DNA of 64,000 nt, taken from positions 1,178,001 through 1,242,000 of the forward strand of contig RCSZ01000003.1 in assembly GCA_014898425.1 (NCBI GenBank), read 5' to 3'. Both the position numbers and the translations under genes were made by a program. Source of the stretch: Botryotinia globosa. Its lineage: Eukaryota > Ascomycota > Leotiomycetes > Helotiales > Sclerotiniaceae. Below are positions 42,723 through 55,258 of this stretch, one piece after another (position 1 is the first letter of the stretch; the number at the start of each line of letters is the position of its first letter). A model generated the notes under the pieces. That model was not told where the DNA came from. It saw nothing but the letters and a program-made list of their open reading frames with translations, and made no database searches.

Positions 42723-45326
42723 AGGTAATACTTTATTCCGCCATTTCTTCTCTTCCCCCTTCCCCCCTTCCCCCCTTCTCTTCTATCTGATAAATCTCAA
42801 TAACATTATATATAATAATCACATATCGAATCAAATTTAAGAGGGCGAGGAGGGAATCATCACTCCAACATTCACGTCTGTTTCACTCCATACTCAATAT
42901 GCTCCCATCTTCACCACTCTAACCTCAGAGGTTTTCAGCTTGTTTCTTCCCAACTCATAGTCTATTTAGTCTACTTTCTAGCAGGGGACTGTTCGGTCTA
43001 TCTATTTCCTCTTCTACCTATTCTTGCAGCGATTCAAGGTTCAACTGCTCCGTATGAACTTGATTTAATGTGGCGGTTGTTATAATGGAGAAATCCTCAC
43101 CTGTACTATCCTACGGAAATCTCGAAGAAAGGCTTTGGCTATACCAACATAAGTTGTTTTGTCTTGGGAAGAAAGCTGGCATGATCGAGAAAAGTGAGAG
43201 ATACATTTTCATATAATCTTCCTCCGACCTCCATGTCAAGTTCTTTCTTTGTAAAATACAATGTAAATCCTCTGGCCAACTGCCATCATGGTATTTCATG
43301 TTACATGCTAAAGTGTATGTGTTCGGCCTGGTCTGAGAAGTATAGACCAGTTGATATGACTTGAAGTACTCTCCAACTCAAAGCTAGGCTCGAGTGGCTT
43401 CGGGATTCTCAACAGTCCTAGTATGTCGGTCATAAAGCAAGCCATTCTCGGCAATGGATGAATACTTGGGCTTGCTGCAAACCAAGTGGTGAAATTTGCC
43501 ACACTGCCTCATTTCTTAGATCAGTACGACGTTTTAGATACTTGAAGAATTCGTTTCTTTTTCCAGATATCCGATTCAACATCAAGATTGTTCGATTCTC
43601 TTCCAATAAATCTCATATTAGAATGGCATTACTATGGGATTAGAGGTCGGCCCCTAGTAAAGTGACCGGGTTTTATTGAGGGATATCAAGTTTTCTTCTC
43701 GAAAACCCAATCTTCTTTTGTAGCTTGGTCAATGGTGTCCCATGTTATAGAAATCTGAACTGATATATCAGTATGACTTGCAACAAATCACGCTAAGCTT
43801 AGTATTCCATGTCATTACCTTCAAGTATAAACAACGAATCGTGTCGAGATATAGATTTATTGTCTCTGGTGCTTGGAAAACGACTTTACGTATGTGAACT
43901 TAGTCCCCTATTACTTTATCCGAACAAAATCGCTTGTTGTTTTGCAAATGATAGTTCCAAGGAGGATATTCTATTATAGATGTTCGGACAATGTTTGGTT
44001 TATACGGAAAACATCAATTTGCTACCACTGCAGATGAATGTGCAGATGACCCATTCGCACATTCTGGCGATAAGTTATCGATAATGAGTCAAATTTACAA
44101 TTGAATGTCCTTGATTCTTTGGGGAAAAGATTGACATGGTCTATGAGAAGGGGGTGGCTTCCTTACAGTTTCCCGTTTCTTTGATATATGGAGCAGAAGA
44201 TGCAATAGTAATCATTAAGCTAGGAACAGAGGCTCATAATTGTTTACATTTGCTTGCAGCGGAAGTGAAGACAATTGGATATGAGGAGTTGGAACATTGG
44301 CGCACTGGGAAAAAAACCTCCTGATATTTTCCTATTTCGCAAGGAGGAGATGGATGTCGACCAATAATTACTCAATTGTGAATACAGTGACGAGTACTAA
44401 CTCTTCGTTTTTCAAATCCCGCTAATGAATGGTTGTCCCATCACCGGAATTTGTGATAACACTCTATCAGTAACTATGAATTTGTTTAAAGTAATCAAAA
44501 ATTAGCTACAGGACGTCAACTAACACTCAAATCACCTCCTAATGATTATGTAGATCCTTAACACCAGAATTTGGCATAACTCGACCTACACTTTGATGAG
44601 TACTGTAGATTCTCTAGAGATCTATGTCCAATGGTAATAAGCAAGTACTTTGAGATGTTGAAGTGATCTCGAGTATCTATCTGCTATTCAATATTGACCG
44701 TTGAATATATCCTGCTAGTCCAGTCTATTGAACACTTTGATCTATGCAAGTTTGATTCGAAGAGTGGTTTCGCTTAATTTTGATGATATATCGTACAAAG
44801 TTACGTCAATGTACTCTTCTGTTGATAAAGTTTCATTCCAGAAAGAAGGCGGTAGAATGAAATCAAGATTTTGAAAGGGTGGGAATGGGGTGTAATGCCA
44901 TTCGATAATCAGAGATCCTATGGTGCTATCATATTTTCAGTATGTTATTTAGCACAAATAGTGAGCCATGCGCCATACCTGCCTTGATCAAGGTCCTTTG
45001 CGTATGTTTTTCAACGTTGGAAGGGGTTTGATGCGTGCGATCAAACTAAATTTAGGCACTTACTCTCGATTGGCAAACAGTATCATTCTAGTGTATCCCC
45101 ACAAATTTACTATCTGAAGAAGAGTGCCCAGTCTACTCGGTGTTACTTGAGTATGGATATGAATCTGTTTGGTCGCAGCCTAGGATATTTTTTCTTTCAA
45201 ATCAAACCAGGATAGAGCGGAAGCTTGCATCTGATAAATGTGCAAGAATCCTTTCCGGTACACAGAATTGGAAAGTGACTAGAGAAACAGAAGACACTCA
45301 TAGAGCCTGCGTGCAGTAAAGTTCTT

Positions 45327-46496
45327 GTGAGTCATTTTAGTAATCATCTCTCTGCTACTAATGATAATGGCATCCCTTTCGATCCAACGATGTTTGCTCT
45401 ACGGCCCTCGATCATGCAGGTTACAATATTGAACGACGCGATACCAAATAATCCGCCAGGGTATGATGATTCCGGACTTTTGACTTCTCTACTAACCATG
45501 CAAGCACAATATGATAAAGAGAAAACGCAAAGCGACAGAGATTGACGATTTCCAACCTCTCATTGAGATAGACAATGATGGTGAACACCTTCCAGTAGTC
45601 AAATTAGACTGTAATCAAGTTCGACTGGAGATTCAGAATTTTATCAGCTCTGGGGAGATGGATGCCACAGATTTTCAAAGAGCGATCGGCGTTAGTAGTA
45701 AAAGTTATCGTACGTTCATGAACAAGAGTGGTTATGATGAAGGAAGTGGTAGTAATGTTTACTACAATATAGTCGCATTCTTCAAGAAAAGAGAGTAAGG
45801 GATCATACTACCTTGCTCGCCGATTTTACGTGAAGCTGATGATATCAGCCCAGAGAAGTCCCTGAAGCAAGTCTTACCATCTCCTCCTGTACTACCACAT
45901 TCCGCTTAATCGCCATCGAATTCCATTTAATCACCACCAACTGCCATGCACTCACCTCCTGCGAAGAAGAGACTCAGCAAGGCGGTAGAACAATGAAATG
46001 TGTCGGGCATCGAGCTCAAAGGAGAAGACACAGAATCAGTTCTCATCTACGAGTCGTGCCACAAAATCCGCAAGGAAATCGAGGCGTTCTGCCGAAATAT
46101 ATCATCCAAAGAATCTTCATTCTGTCGCGAAATCGCCAAAACATTTCCAGGTGGCACAGAAGTCTTTACAAAAAACCTTAATAATTTCATGAAGCAGAAA
46201 GGTCACATGATAACCAGAGTCCTGCTTATTATGTTACTTAATTCTTCTTCTTGGAGAAAACTCATATTCGTAAAGGCAAACCCAACAATCAGGATCCTAA
46301 AAACTTGGAAAAAAGTTTGGGCTCGGAGAGTGAATATTCCAAGTCGATGTCACGTATGTATGGACCAAATTTCAGAGGGGGACATGTTGAGAAAAGGATA
46401 CTTGATAACATGGGGAAGGAGGTGGATCTTGGAAGTATTGCTGTCGATCGTGTGCACTGTCGCCGAGGTTTGTACGGTTTGATCATCGGTAGCTAA
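45327..46496 (+). pseudogene. decayed gene with two DUF7726-like domains
   Basis: One frame from 45511 encodes KLDCNQVRLEIQNFISSGEM, DFQRAIGVSSKSYRTFM and NVYYNIVAFFKKRE. This is the fungal DUF7726 pattern of a helical, DNA-binding-like domain of unknown role. The frame then meets TAA 45796, TAA 45907, TAA 45928 and TGA 45994, all in phase, and enters a second such domain (CHKIRKEIEAFCRNISS, FTKNLNNFMKQKGH). After about 46205 a one-base shift is needed to continue (DNQSPAYYV, FFFLEKTHIRKGKPNNQDP) to a stop at 46494-46496, with a further TAA near 46236. The 5' part (MSHFSNHLSATND, 45327-45542) is in another frame. The three early TAA codons and the TGA each differ from CAA or CGA by C-to-T. 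No member of the family is characterised well enough to give a function. Confidence 0.7.
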
Positions 46497-47413
46497 ACCA
46501 CAGATCAATGGATCTGCTGCGTAAAAGATAGCATAAGAATCTAATTCTGAATTGAGTTCTATTCTCAATCGCACCAGAACTCTTGGCACATTCATCTGTT
46601 AAGGCACCTCGAAGTATATAGGAAACAAATTCTGCATCTTCACTTCCGATACGGCGCCAAGTACAAACAAACAAGACTCTGAAAAGGCTAGAAAGCGAGC
46701 AAAGAAAGCAAGAGCTTAACAACAGCAACTTCTTGAACTGTCTGAGAAGTGCTAGATGAAAGTAATGACTATAGTATTTGAGACATTGCGGGTTTGGTTG
46801 TGCTGTGTAGTATATGCAGCTGTTTTGGAATATTCGCAGGGAAGAGTCGATCCACCACCGTTTATCTAACCAAGACACCTAGTCTGATACCGGTTTGATA
46901 TCCATGAACTGAACAACTAATAGGCGTGCTGTACATAAGACCTAATTATTGGATTGTTGATATGGTATAGTAGCTAGTTCAATGAATATCTGTACTTTTG
47001 TACAACGCAAGGCCTTACATGAACCTGGCTAAGAAGATATCTATTACTGTATTCGTGCCACGTTCTTCTAGAACATTTCACCATGCTTAAGTCCGCTCCG
47101 TCCCGCGCCCCTATCAGTTCGCGCTAGCCCATTAGCTTTGGGAATCTATCAGCACGTGATATTCTACGGCGAATTCCAGAAGAATCATTGCTCGATCCAT
47201 ATCCGTCGTTGAAGGCATCTTAGAACTGGATGCATAAAGTTTTGTAAAGTTTTACAACAATTCGTTCTTCTCAGAAACAACTCTTCTTTATGATCTTTCA
47301 TTACGAATAGATTCATTCCTTCTCTCTATTAGAACTCTGTGTAATACTACAATTCCGATACTCTGTTCATACCTTTTCTTGTCATATCATTCCTAAGGGA
47401 ATTCACCATAAGA
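46497..47413. other. intergenic, upstream of the LETM1-type gene
   Basis: No recognisable coding. A minus-strand frame of 131 codons (46483-46878) has Leu/Ser/Cys-rich composition and no motif, and I take it as chance. The right 300 bases are the presumed promoter and leader of the gene at 47414. Confidence 0.5.
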
Positions 47414-49124
47414 ATGAGCGCTTCATCAAGAATTGTCCGCAGTGCGGCGCAAACATCATTCATAGGAGGTTTGTTCACATTCAATCCAGCTCACAAATAT
47501 GGAATTAGTGAAGTACTAACTGCTACTTCCAGCTCGTGCCCTCCAACGATCTTCTCTCAGTCCCACAGCAGCATATTTACGTCGTAATGCTCGAACTCTT
47601 CCATCACAAATGCCAGCACTAGCTATTTTAATTCCACGAAGGGGTGTAACGACAGATACTCATACATCGGGAGGGACAAATGGTGCACCACCACCAGGTT
47701 TCAATGCCGAACAAGCCAGAAAACCAATCAAAGAAACTCCAATTAGCTCCAATGCGACGTCAAAAGCTGGTGTGAAGCAAGCCGGCAAACATGAAATAGA
47801 CCCTATTCCAAGCAATGAAGCCACCGGAGTACCGAAAACTGATGCCTCTGAAGGCTTGACACTCTCGGAACTAGCTGGCTCAACTGGAAAGTCGGTGGAA
47901 AAACCAGATGGCGAGAAAGCAGAGAAAAAATTGACACTCGGACAAAAGATTAAGAAAGAGGCTGCGCATTATTGGGATGGTACGAAATTGCTGGGAACAG
48001 AAATCAAGATCAGTTCACGTTTAGCATTGAAGATGGCCGCAGGATACGAGCTCAGTCGCAGAGAGCACAGGCAACTACGAAGAACAGTCCAAGATATGGC
48101 ACGATTAGTACCATTCTCCGTATTTGTTCTTGTGCCATTCGCAGAACTTCTTCTTCCCATTGCTCTCAAGCTATTCCCCAACATGCTTCCAAGCACATAC
48201 GAGGCACAGAAATCAAAAGATGCTAAAGTATCTTCGCTTCGTGCAACTAGAAAGGATGTCAGCAACTTCTTGCGAAGTACCTTGAAGGAAACCGGACTAC
48301 CATTGTGTACAGCAAATGCTCATATCGAGGAATTTGCTCAATTCTTCCGCAAAGTTAGAGCCACTGGTGAAACACCTAGTGCTTCGGAAGTCATCAAAGT
48401 CTGCCAGATATTCAAGGACGACTTGACTTTGGACAACTTATCTCGCCCCCAACTCGTTGGTATGTGCAGATACATGAACCTTAACACTTTTGGTACCGAT
48501 ACCATGCTTCGTTATCAGATTCGTCATCGTATGAGACAAATCAAGAGAGACGATCGTGCTATCAGCTTTGAGGGTGTAGAAAGTTTGTCTGTCCCAGAAC
48601 TTCAGGTTGCTTGTCTCAACCGTGGTATCAGGACTCATGGAATGTCTCCTGGTCGTCTTCGCGATGATCTTCAAGCTTGGTTAGAATTGAGACTCAAGCA
48701 TGGAGTTCCCTCTACATTATTGGTATTGAGCAATGCTTTTATGTATGCTCAAGGCAAAGAGGCTGAATTCTCAACCCAAATTGATGCACTTACTGGTGTT
48801 CTTTCGTCCATTCCAGAGGAGCTATTCCATGAGATTGAGCTTGAAGTTCACAATGCAGAGGGTGCTGCCACCAACAAACAACGTCTTGAGGTCTTGAAGG
48901 AGCAACAAGAGCTTATCGAGGAAGAAAATGAGCAAAACGAGGAGAACACCGAAGAAGGCAGAGCCACTCCTCGAGATAACGAAGATATTGATGAAACAGA
49001 AGAGAGACATATGGAGGCCAAAGATGGAGCAGATAAGGATCAAGTGAGTGAGGCCATTGCTGCCGAGAAAGATGGAGAACTATTAAAGCAGGAAGATAGC
49101 AAGGCAAGAGAAGAAAAGCCATAA
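47414..49124 (+). CDS. LETM1/Mdm38-family mitochondrial inner-membrane protein
   Basis: Exons 47414..47468 and 47533..49124 over a 64-bp intron give 548 residues. LETM1-family proteins sit in the inner mitochondrial membrane, support K+/H+ (or Ca2+) exchange and bind mitochondrial ribosomes (yeast Mdm38/Ylh47). The start MSASSRIVRSAAQTSF plus the Arg/Ser-rich, acid-poor first 50 residues is a typical presequence. The membrane segment is VPFSVFVLVPFAELLLPIALKLFPNMLPS (about residues 211-239), and the ribosome-binding-like LETM1 domain follows, with LSRPQLVGMCRYMNLNTFGT and LSVPELQVACLNRGIRTHGM, each matching the repeated LxxxQLxxxCRxxGI pattern. The tail is Glu-rich, coiled and charged. The small first exon supplies half of the targeting signal and is easily missed. 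Confidence 0.93.
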
Positions 49125-49819
49125 GCTTAACCTGATGTGTATATTTGAAAATTCTTCTTACTTGTTGTTTTAAAAGCTATAGCATTACTGGATCTGGTTT
49201 ACGCATGGATAGAATGGATTGGATGGGAATGTGATAGACCTTTACAGTTATAGACACTGATTGCCCTGATTGCCCTGATTGTGCATCAGATTCCACAGCA
49301 GCACAGCGCAGTATTAAAATACCAATCAATACCAGAGTTAACGTTTTTTGTAAAGAATAATCTCATTCAAAATAAAATGCCTTTGCGTATTACCTATATT
49401 TGTAAAGTATTCGTATAATATACTTTGGATAAAAAGCTACACTTGTAAGAGTCGTGAGTTCGTTCTTGACCAATTTGAAAGCTCAAAGAGGTTTGGCTCC
49501 CATTGATGACATCGGTCCGCGCCTCTCTACATGTTGACGAGGGAATGGAAGCTTCCATGATTGTTGCATAGGAAATCCTCCAAAAAATAATTCACTACAA
49601 TTATTCTCACCACTTTTTGAGTACAAATTAAGTCAAAATTCGCATTACAACTCATAAATATTATCAACCAATAATACACAGAAGTTTATTTGAGCATTGT
49701 TCATCGAAATCATTTGTATAGCAACAAGCCCTCGACGACACCAAGCTTCCCTACCCTACCCTACCCTACCCTACCCACGAAAACAAGCTCCGATTGCCCC
49801 GCGCACTTCAACTGCGAAG
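49125..49819. other. intergenic and leader of the sorting-nexin gene
   Basis: Contains the 3' end of the LETM1 gene, a short TGATTGCCC tandem (49258-49282), and, just before the next start codon, a CCCTA tandem (49747-49776) that probably lies in the 5' untranslated region. Confidence 0.5.
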
Positions 49820-51268
49820 ATGGACCACGACGATTTCGCCAATGTCGAATGGCAGAACAATCAGAGAGGGCATTTTCAAAGTGATGATGAAGGCGAAGGA
49901 CCAGACGCCAACAGGAAAAGTGGTGAAACCCAGGCTGGCCCAAATGCAGATGCTCTTGATCTAGCGGGCGTCGGAGAAGGGGTTCTAGAGTGTACAGTTG
50001 GATCACCTATCAAGGAGAACGATGGGACTAAAGATGCCTTTGTTTCGTATCTTGTTACTACGCATGTTCGTCTTTACGGAAATACCGAGGGGCGCAGGGT
50101 GATTTACTGATTTGATATTTAGACTACGTTTCCTTCTTTTCAAAAGCCTACGACGACAGTTCGAAGACGATTTACGGATTTTGTGTTTTTATACAACACT
50201 CTTTTTAGGGAATATCCAGCATGTGCTGTTCCTCCTCTACCAGATAAGCATAAGATGGAATATGTCCGAGGTGATCGATTCGGGGTCGATTTCATGCAAA
50301 GACGAGCCAACTCTCTCGCACGTTTCCTCACCCGGCTCACTATTCACCCTGTTCTCCGTCGTAGCGCCCTTTTGATAATCTTCCTGGAAAGTTCGGACTG
50401 GAATGCGACAATGAGGTCGCGCCCTTCTCGAGGCGCTTCTCGAGATGAACAAGCTGCCGGAGTCTTTGACAATTTTACGGATACATTTATAAATGCCTTT
50501 ACCAAAGTTCATAAACCCGATCAGCGATTTATAGAAGTCAAAGGAAAATCTGACAAATTGGACGAAGATCTCGGACACATTGAAAAGATTGTTGCTCGCG
50601 TAGCTCGTCGTGAAGGCGATTTGGAAACGGATTATAAAGATCTAGCCGAACAATTTCAACGGTTAATCAATCTTGAGCCCGAAATTGAAACCAGTATTCA
50701 CGGATTCAGCGCTAGTGTGGAAGATACCAGTGCAGGAATCAAAACATTAAAGGAGCATACAGATCAAAACTATCTCGGAAGTTTGAGGGATATGCAGGCT
50801 TATAGTACGGCGGTCAAAAACCTATTAAAAACTCGCGAGCAGAAACAACTCGATTTTGAACAATTAACTGAATATCTTGCAAAATCCACCAATGACCGGG
50901 ATCAGCTAGCCTCATCTCATGGTTCTGGAGCCCTGACTGGAGCAGGCGGGTTTATTCGCTCGAAAATCGAAGATGTGAGAGGAGTTGATCATGAACAATC
51001 TCGCAGAGAAAGGCTACGGAGGTTGGAATTGAGGATAGAAGAATTGACAAAGGAAGTGGAAGATGCGAAGAAAACGACGGAAGCTTTCGATGAGGAAGTT
51101 GTGAGAGAAGTGGCGGATTTTGAGAGGATCAAAAGGGTTGAGTTTAGAAGTCAATTAGGGGCTTTGGCGGATGTACATAGGGATTTTTATGATGGGGTAG
51201 CGAGGATTTGGGAGGGCTATGTTAAGGAGATGGGGGGTGATCTGGTGGTTGGGGAGGTGGAGGCTTAA
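49820..51268 (+). CDS. SNX4: sorting nexin 4 (PX-BAR, Atg24-like)
   Basis: Sorting nexin that returns cargo from endosomes to the Golgi and serves selective autophagy; binds phosphatidylinositol 3-phosphate. Exons 49820..50065 and 50123..51268 over a 57-bp intron give 463 residues. An acidic N-terminus (residues 1-45) precedes a PX domain of about 110 residues. It holds TTTVRRRFTDFVFLYN, where the RR(F/Y) arginine contacts the lipid, VPPLPDKHKMEYVRGDRF and RRANSLARFLTRL, the second basic site. A BAR domain follows (about residues 190-450), with FTDTFINAFTKVHKPDQRFIEV and long heptad-like helices ending VDHEQSRRERLRRLELRIEEL and WEGYVKEMGGDL. The chosen ATG has a good context (gaagATGG) and follows the CCCTA leader tract. 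Confidence 0.95.
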
Positions 51269-52592
51269 GGTGGGAGTAGAGTCACGTTGCAATGAGAGAA
51301 GATTTGATGGGTGGAAAAAAGGAAGCAATCCAACAGGAAGAAAGTAGATGGATGAGTGGCTGTTTGTCTTGTCTTGTCTTGTGTTATCTGATGGGAATAA
51401 CTTTTCGGATTAATTGATTAATTGATTGCAAGAAAGTACCCACCTAGGCGTTTTATGGTTCCGGAGCACGAGATTCTCATTATGGGGAAGAATGGTGATG
51501 ATGGGCGTGGGGATGGAAATGGGGATGGGATGGTGGGATGATGGGTAGGCTTATGGTTATGAATGGGAGCTTTACGGTATGCGTTTAGGTAGATGAGAAT
51601 AATGATACATATTTACATACACCTGACGCATATTTCCGGCTCCTATGTTTTGGATTCTGAAAATTTGGACTCTGTTGAGGATTTGGTTTAGATTAGTTGG
51701 TGTCGATATATACATACCTGGGCAGGAGGGGAGGTATGCTGAAGAGGCGAATGAGAATCAAACTGGTTGATAGTTTCGAATTCGTAAGTTAACCATCCTC
51801 TTGTCTCGCTAGGAGATTTGATGGATGGATTTGTTGTAGATCGGATCTGGTGGATCAGATAACGAACGAGATGTAAATACTAGGTATACTTCTATACTTC
51901 TATACTTCTATACTTCTATACTTCTACACTTCTACACTTCTATACTTCTACACTTCTACACTTCTACACTTCTACACTTCTACACTTCTACACTTCTACA
52001 CCCATCTACCTTCCTCCCCCCCTTCCTCCCCCCTCCCTTCCTTCCTTTCCCCATCCCTGAATTCAAACAGCAAAGCCACATAGAAAACCCATCCATAGAT
52101 ATACAAAGTATCGCTACTTACCATACTCAAGTATATCAATCCGGCTTCACCCTGGAGACGCAATTGATTGTAGGGAATCTAGATATATTTCAATAAAGTA
52201 TATATAAAAGCACAGAATAATCCATACTCAGAATCTGGTATTGTATTGTATTGTATCATATCATATCCTATGCTATAATATCTCATCCTGTATTCCACAA
52301 GAAGATATATATCCATCCATCCAGCATCCATACAAAAATTCCATAAAAACAAAACGCCAATTGTAAACGTGCATGCATGTATACCAACGAGCCCATGAGT
52401 TCATCACCCAATTTCTCTCTACTCAATGTTCAATTACCAATCGTTAAGCTCAGTTAAGTTCTTTTTCTAATATTCAAAAAGTATGCCTTCCAATCCATTT
52501 CATTTGATTTCATTTCATTTCATTTCTCTATCTCCGTGCTGAATTTCCTACAACAATACTGCTTGCTACCCACGACCTATATAACAAATCCA
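51269..52592. other. convergent 3' region rich in simple repeats
   Basis: Both flanking genes end here. The stretch holds several simple repeats: TTGTC (51362-51382), an 8-bp minisatellite (51885-52000), C/T-rich blocks (52003-52060), TTGTA and CATAT runs (52238-52270), and ATTTC (52498-52526). No gene. Confidence 0.6.
51885..52000. repeat. 8-bp minisatellite (TATACTTC/TACACTTC)
   Basis: About 14 units of 8 bp. The first are mostly TATACTTC and the later ones mostly TACACTTC, differing by T/C at the third base. The variant pattern suggests stepwise expansion and makes it a good strain marker. Confidence 0.92.
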
Positions 52593-55258
52593 TCACTTCT
52601 TCAACGGTTTTTTCTCATCCTTCACATTGACCGCGCTTTCATCATCACTATCCTCATCATCATCGTCTCCAACAACATGATGCCCACTTCCGCTACCCGC
52701 CCCCTCACTCTCTCCATCATCCTCATATAATTTATTTTCTCTCTCATCACCTCCATCTCTATACTCATCATCATCTTCATCATCACTGACAGCAGCAAAC
52801 GCATCATAAAGCTCTCCCGCTCTCCTCTTTCTTCCCTTCTTCATACTCATTTCAGTATTACCGGCCAACGCTTCCGCTTCATCATCCTCGAGGAGATCAA
52901 ACTCCCATTCGTCTCTCGGATTGTTGCGGAGACGCTTGCGGCGCGCCATGTAGAGGTATACGCCGAGACCTGCACAGAAAGCGGCGATGAGACCCAAAGC
53001 ACCGTAGATCCAGATTTGGGTTTTGGAAGAGACGCCAAAGGTGGGGAGGAATGAAGGAATCCATGTTGAGGGGGTGGTAGTCTCTGATTCTGCAGGTGCA
53101 GTGGAGGTAGGAGAGGTTAGCGCATCCCCTGTACCTGAAGGCTTGGCGTTGATAGGTCGGTCGGGGTGGTCAGATGGAACACTTGGGAGTTCACCGGTTG
53201 GGGCTGCGGGGTTGGTTGGAGCTGCTGTTGCGGCTGATGTGACTCCGGCAATGGTGGTTGTAGCGATCTCGGCGTGATTATCATCGTCATGTTCAGTAGG
53301 CATTGGAAGTACGAGTGCTTTTTCGGCATCGATAGACTCTCCCCATAATTTGAGATGCCAATCCGTGAAAGTTCCGTTATGTTCGTTGACGAAAGCATCC
53401 CTGACGGTGATGGTCCAAGTTCCAATACCAGATTCACCCCTATATACTTATTAGTAAAATGTTACAAATTGGTCTTGGATTGTATTTACCAGTGAACGAC
53501 AGACATGAAAGTCCAATCGTCATAACCCTCGGGCTCAGAATCATAACGTCGTGATGCGGAAAGATGGCTAACTAGCTTGTCTGGACTGACCAAGTCGACG
53601 CTCAAATCTCCTCGCTTTGTGTGTGCAATGTTCATTGTAACTTGGACATGCTCCAATCTCTCCAGATTTGCTTGTTGTAACATTTCTTTGGTGACTTCGA
53701 AGGAAACCGAAATACCGTCATCTCCTTGAGGAATTGCTTGATTGACATGGATCCAAGGAGAATAGAACCAAGCTTGAGGCTTGACATTCTTGAAATCTTT
53801 TGCGGCTTCGATTGTGGCCCATGTATCAATTTTTCCGTATCCAAAAGTATGACTGAATTTTTTTCCAATAGTTGTTGTTTGCCATTCACCAGTGTCAAAA
53901 TCAACCGGTAAAGCAGTCGACATGACGAGGTATTGCATGTCTCTCCAGCTGAGATCTGGTCGGATTTGCAAAACTAAAGCAAAAATTCCTGCTGCTAGAG
54001 GTGCAGCAGCCGAAGTACCACCATGTGTATCAGAACAAGCGTTTGTACCAACATCGGTTGTGTGCTATAAAATAGTTAGTCTTTGTTTTATATGGATTGG
54101 GGGTAAACCTACAATGGAATCTCCACTTCCACTACTGTATGTTACTACAAGCTGAGCAGAGCACTTCTCTGAATAATATGGGTGTAGACCCTTTCTATCG
54201 ATCGCTCCAACCGTGATACTGTAAATACTATTGGTATAACCATCAAAGTTACAATTGTCTTCATTCGCGGCGCCGTTTCCGGATGCAAACACATAGATTG
54301 AACCTAACCCACCACGTCCCTTTTGAACTGCATTTACCATGGCCCTTTTGATGAGTATACCTGGAGCGTCCATCGATCTTCCGTCATCAGGAGGACCCCA
54401 CGAGCAAGAATAAATCTGATTGTGCTGATACGCGTAATTCATAGCGACGGCTTCATCGGCGTCTGTAATCATTTTGGATAAAATACGAATTCCAGCAATT
54501 TTCGAATCGTAGGCAACTCCGACACCACAAACATCGTTCTTTGCTGCGGAAACTTCACCTGCACATCGTGTGCCATGCTTATCATCCGACAATCGAGGTT
54601 TTGGCTCTAGGGTATTCTCGTTGAAATCGTAGGACCCTTCAGCGTAGTAATTGGGCTTCAAATCATTGCTGTACATGTCTAACCCATCATCCACGATGGC
54701 GACAATCGAGCCTGTACCAGTGATATTCTGCATCCATACATCGGTAACATTTACATCGTGTCCGACTTGTACTGGATTATACAAATGCCATTGATCTTTG
54801 AATATTGGATCTTGAATTCCCAACGCTTTTTGAACGGCTTGTTGTTTCGCAACCGCGGAATCGACCGGCGGCGTGGTATCGACTTCGTGTCCCTCAGGCG
54901 CAGACCGCATTAAACCTCTCTTCTCCATTCTAGCCTTCAACTTTTGTTTTTGAGCATACCTCACGGTATCCAGAATATCAAAGTCGCCCAGCTCCCTCTT
55001 CCGTCTCTTCCGCATCTTCAAAGCTGTATGCACAACATCTTCATCTTGCTTGTGCGTCGAGAAAACGTGGTGATCCTCCAACTCTCCCAGTTGGCCATCG
55101 TGGGTTAAGCCCAGTCTCCCTGCGACTTGTACTGGATCTGCGGTAGAATCGAGATGTAGGACATAGTAATCTTGAGCATCATAATTTCGTGGGCGCAAAT
55201 TTACAGCATTTGCCAGAACCCCCAGACCAAATAGGCCGACGAGTGTGTGTAATTTCAT
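52593..55258 (-). CDS. KEX2: kexin, Golgi proprotein-processing serine protease
   Basis: Subtilisin-type endoprotease that cuts after Lys-Arg and Arg-Arg in the late Golgi, maturing secreted enzymes and pheromones. Exons 54113..55258, 53490..54064 and 52593..53439 (two GT-AG introns) join to 855 residues. Signal peptide MKLHTLVGLFGLGVLANA is followed by a prodomain with an expected autocleavage site KR at residues 113-114. The catalytic triad is Asp190 (IVDDGLD), His228 (DDKHGTRCAGE) and Ser400 (DTHGGTSAAAP), each 15 residues later than in yeast Kex2, with the oxyanion Asn in FASGNG at about 328. A P domain with DLSVDLVSPDKLVSHL and GIGTWTITVRDAF follows, then a Ser/Thr/Pro-rich stalk, a membrane segment (about 716-738), a basic stop and an acidic cytoplasmic tail (VSDDEDDDE) for Golgi retrieval. 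Confidence 0.97.

Larger units (their letters stand above)
42047..45326. other. 3.3-kb region with simple repeats and no clear gene
   Basis: The left part is the adenylate-kinase promoter and leader, with an AATAC tandem and pyrimidine runs. Around 42686-42722 is a TGAT repeat and near 42759-42781 a CCCCCTT repeat. A frame from ATG 44136 (MVYEKGVASLQFPVSLIYGAED, 62 codons) recalls the end of an alpha/beta hydrolase, but it is too short to call. Nothing else can be supported. Confidence 0.4.

Noticed and set aside
44136..44324. Alpha/beta-hydrolase C-terminal fragment
   Set aside because: FPVSLIYGAED is suggestive, but 62 codons with nothing upstream is too little to call.
46483..46878. 131-codon minus-strand frame
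   Set aside because: Composition is hydrophobic-Ser/Cys without motif, and it overlaps the end of the DUF7726 relic and intergenic DNA.
49747..49776. Interstitial telomere repeat
   Set aside because: The unit is the pentamer CCCTA, not the fungal telomere hexamer CCCTAA, and it sits directly before an expressed-looking start codon.
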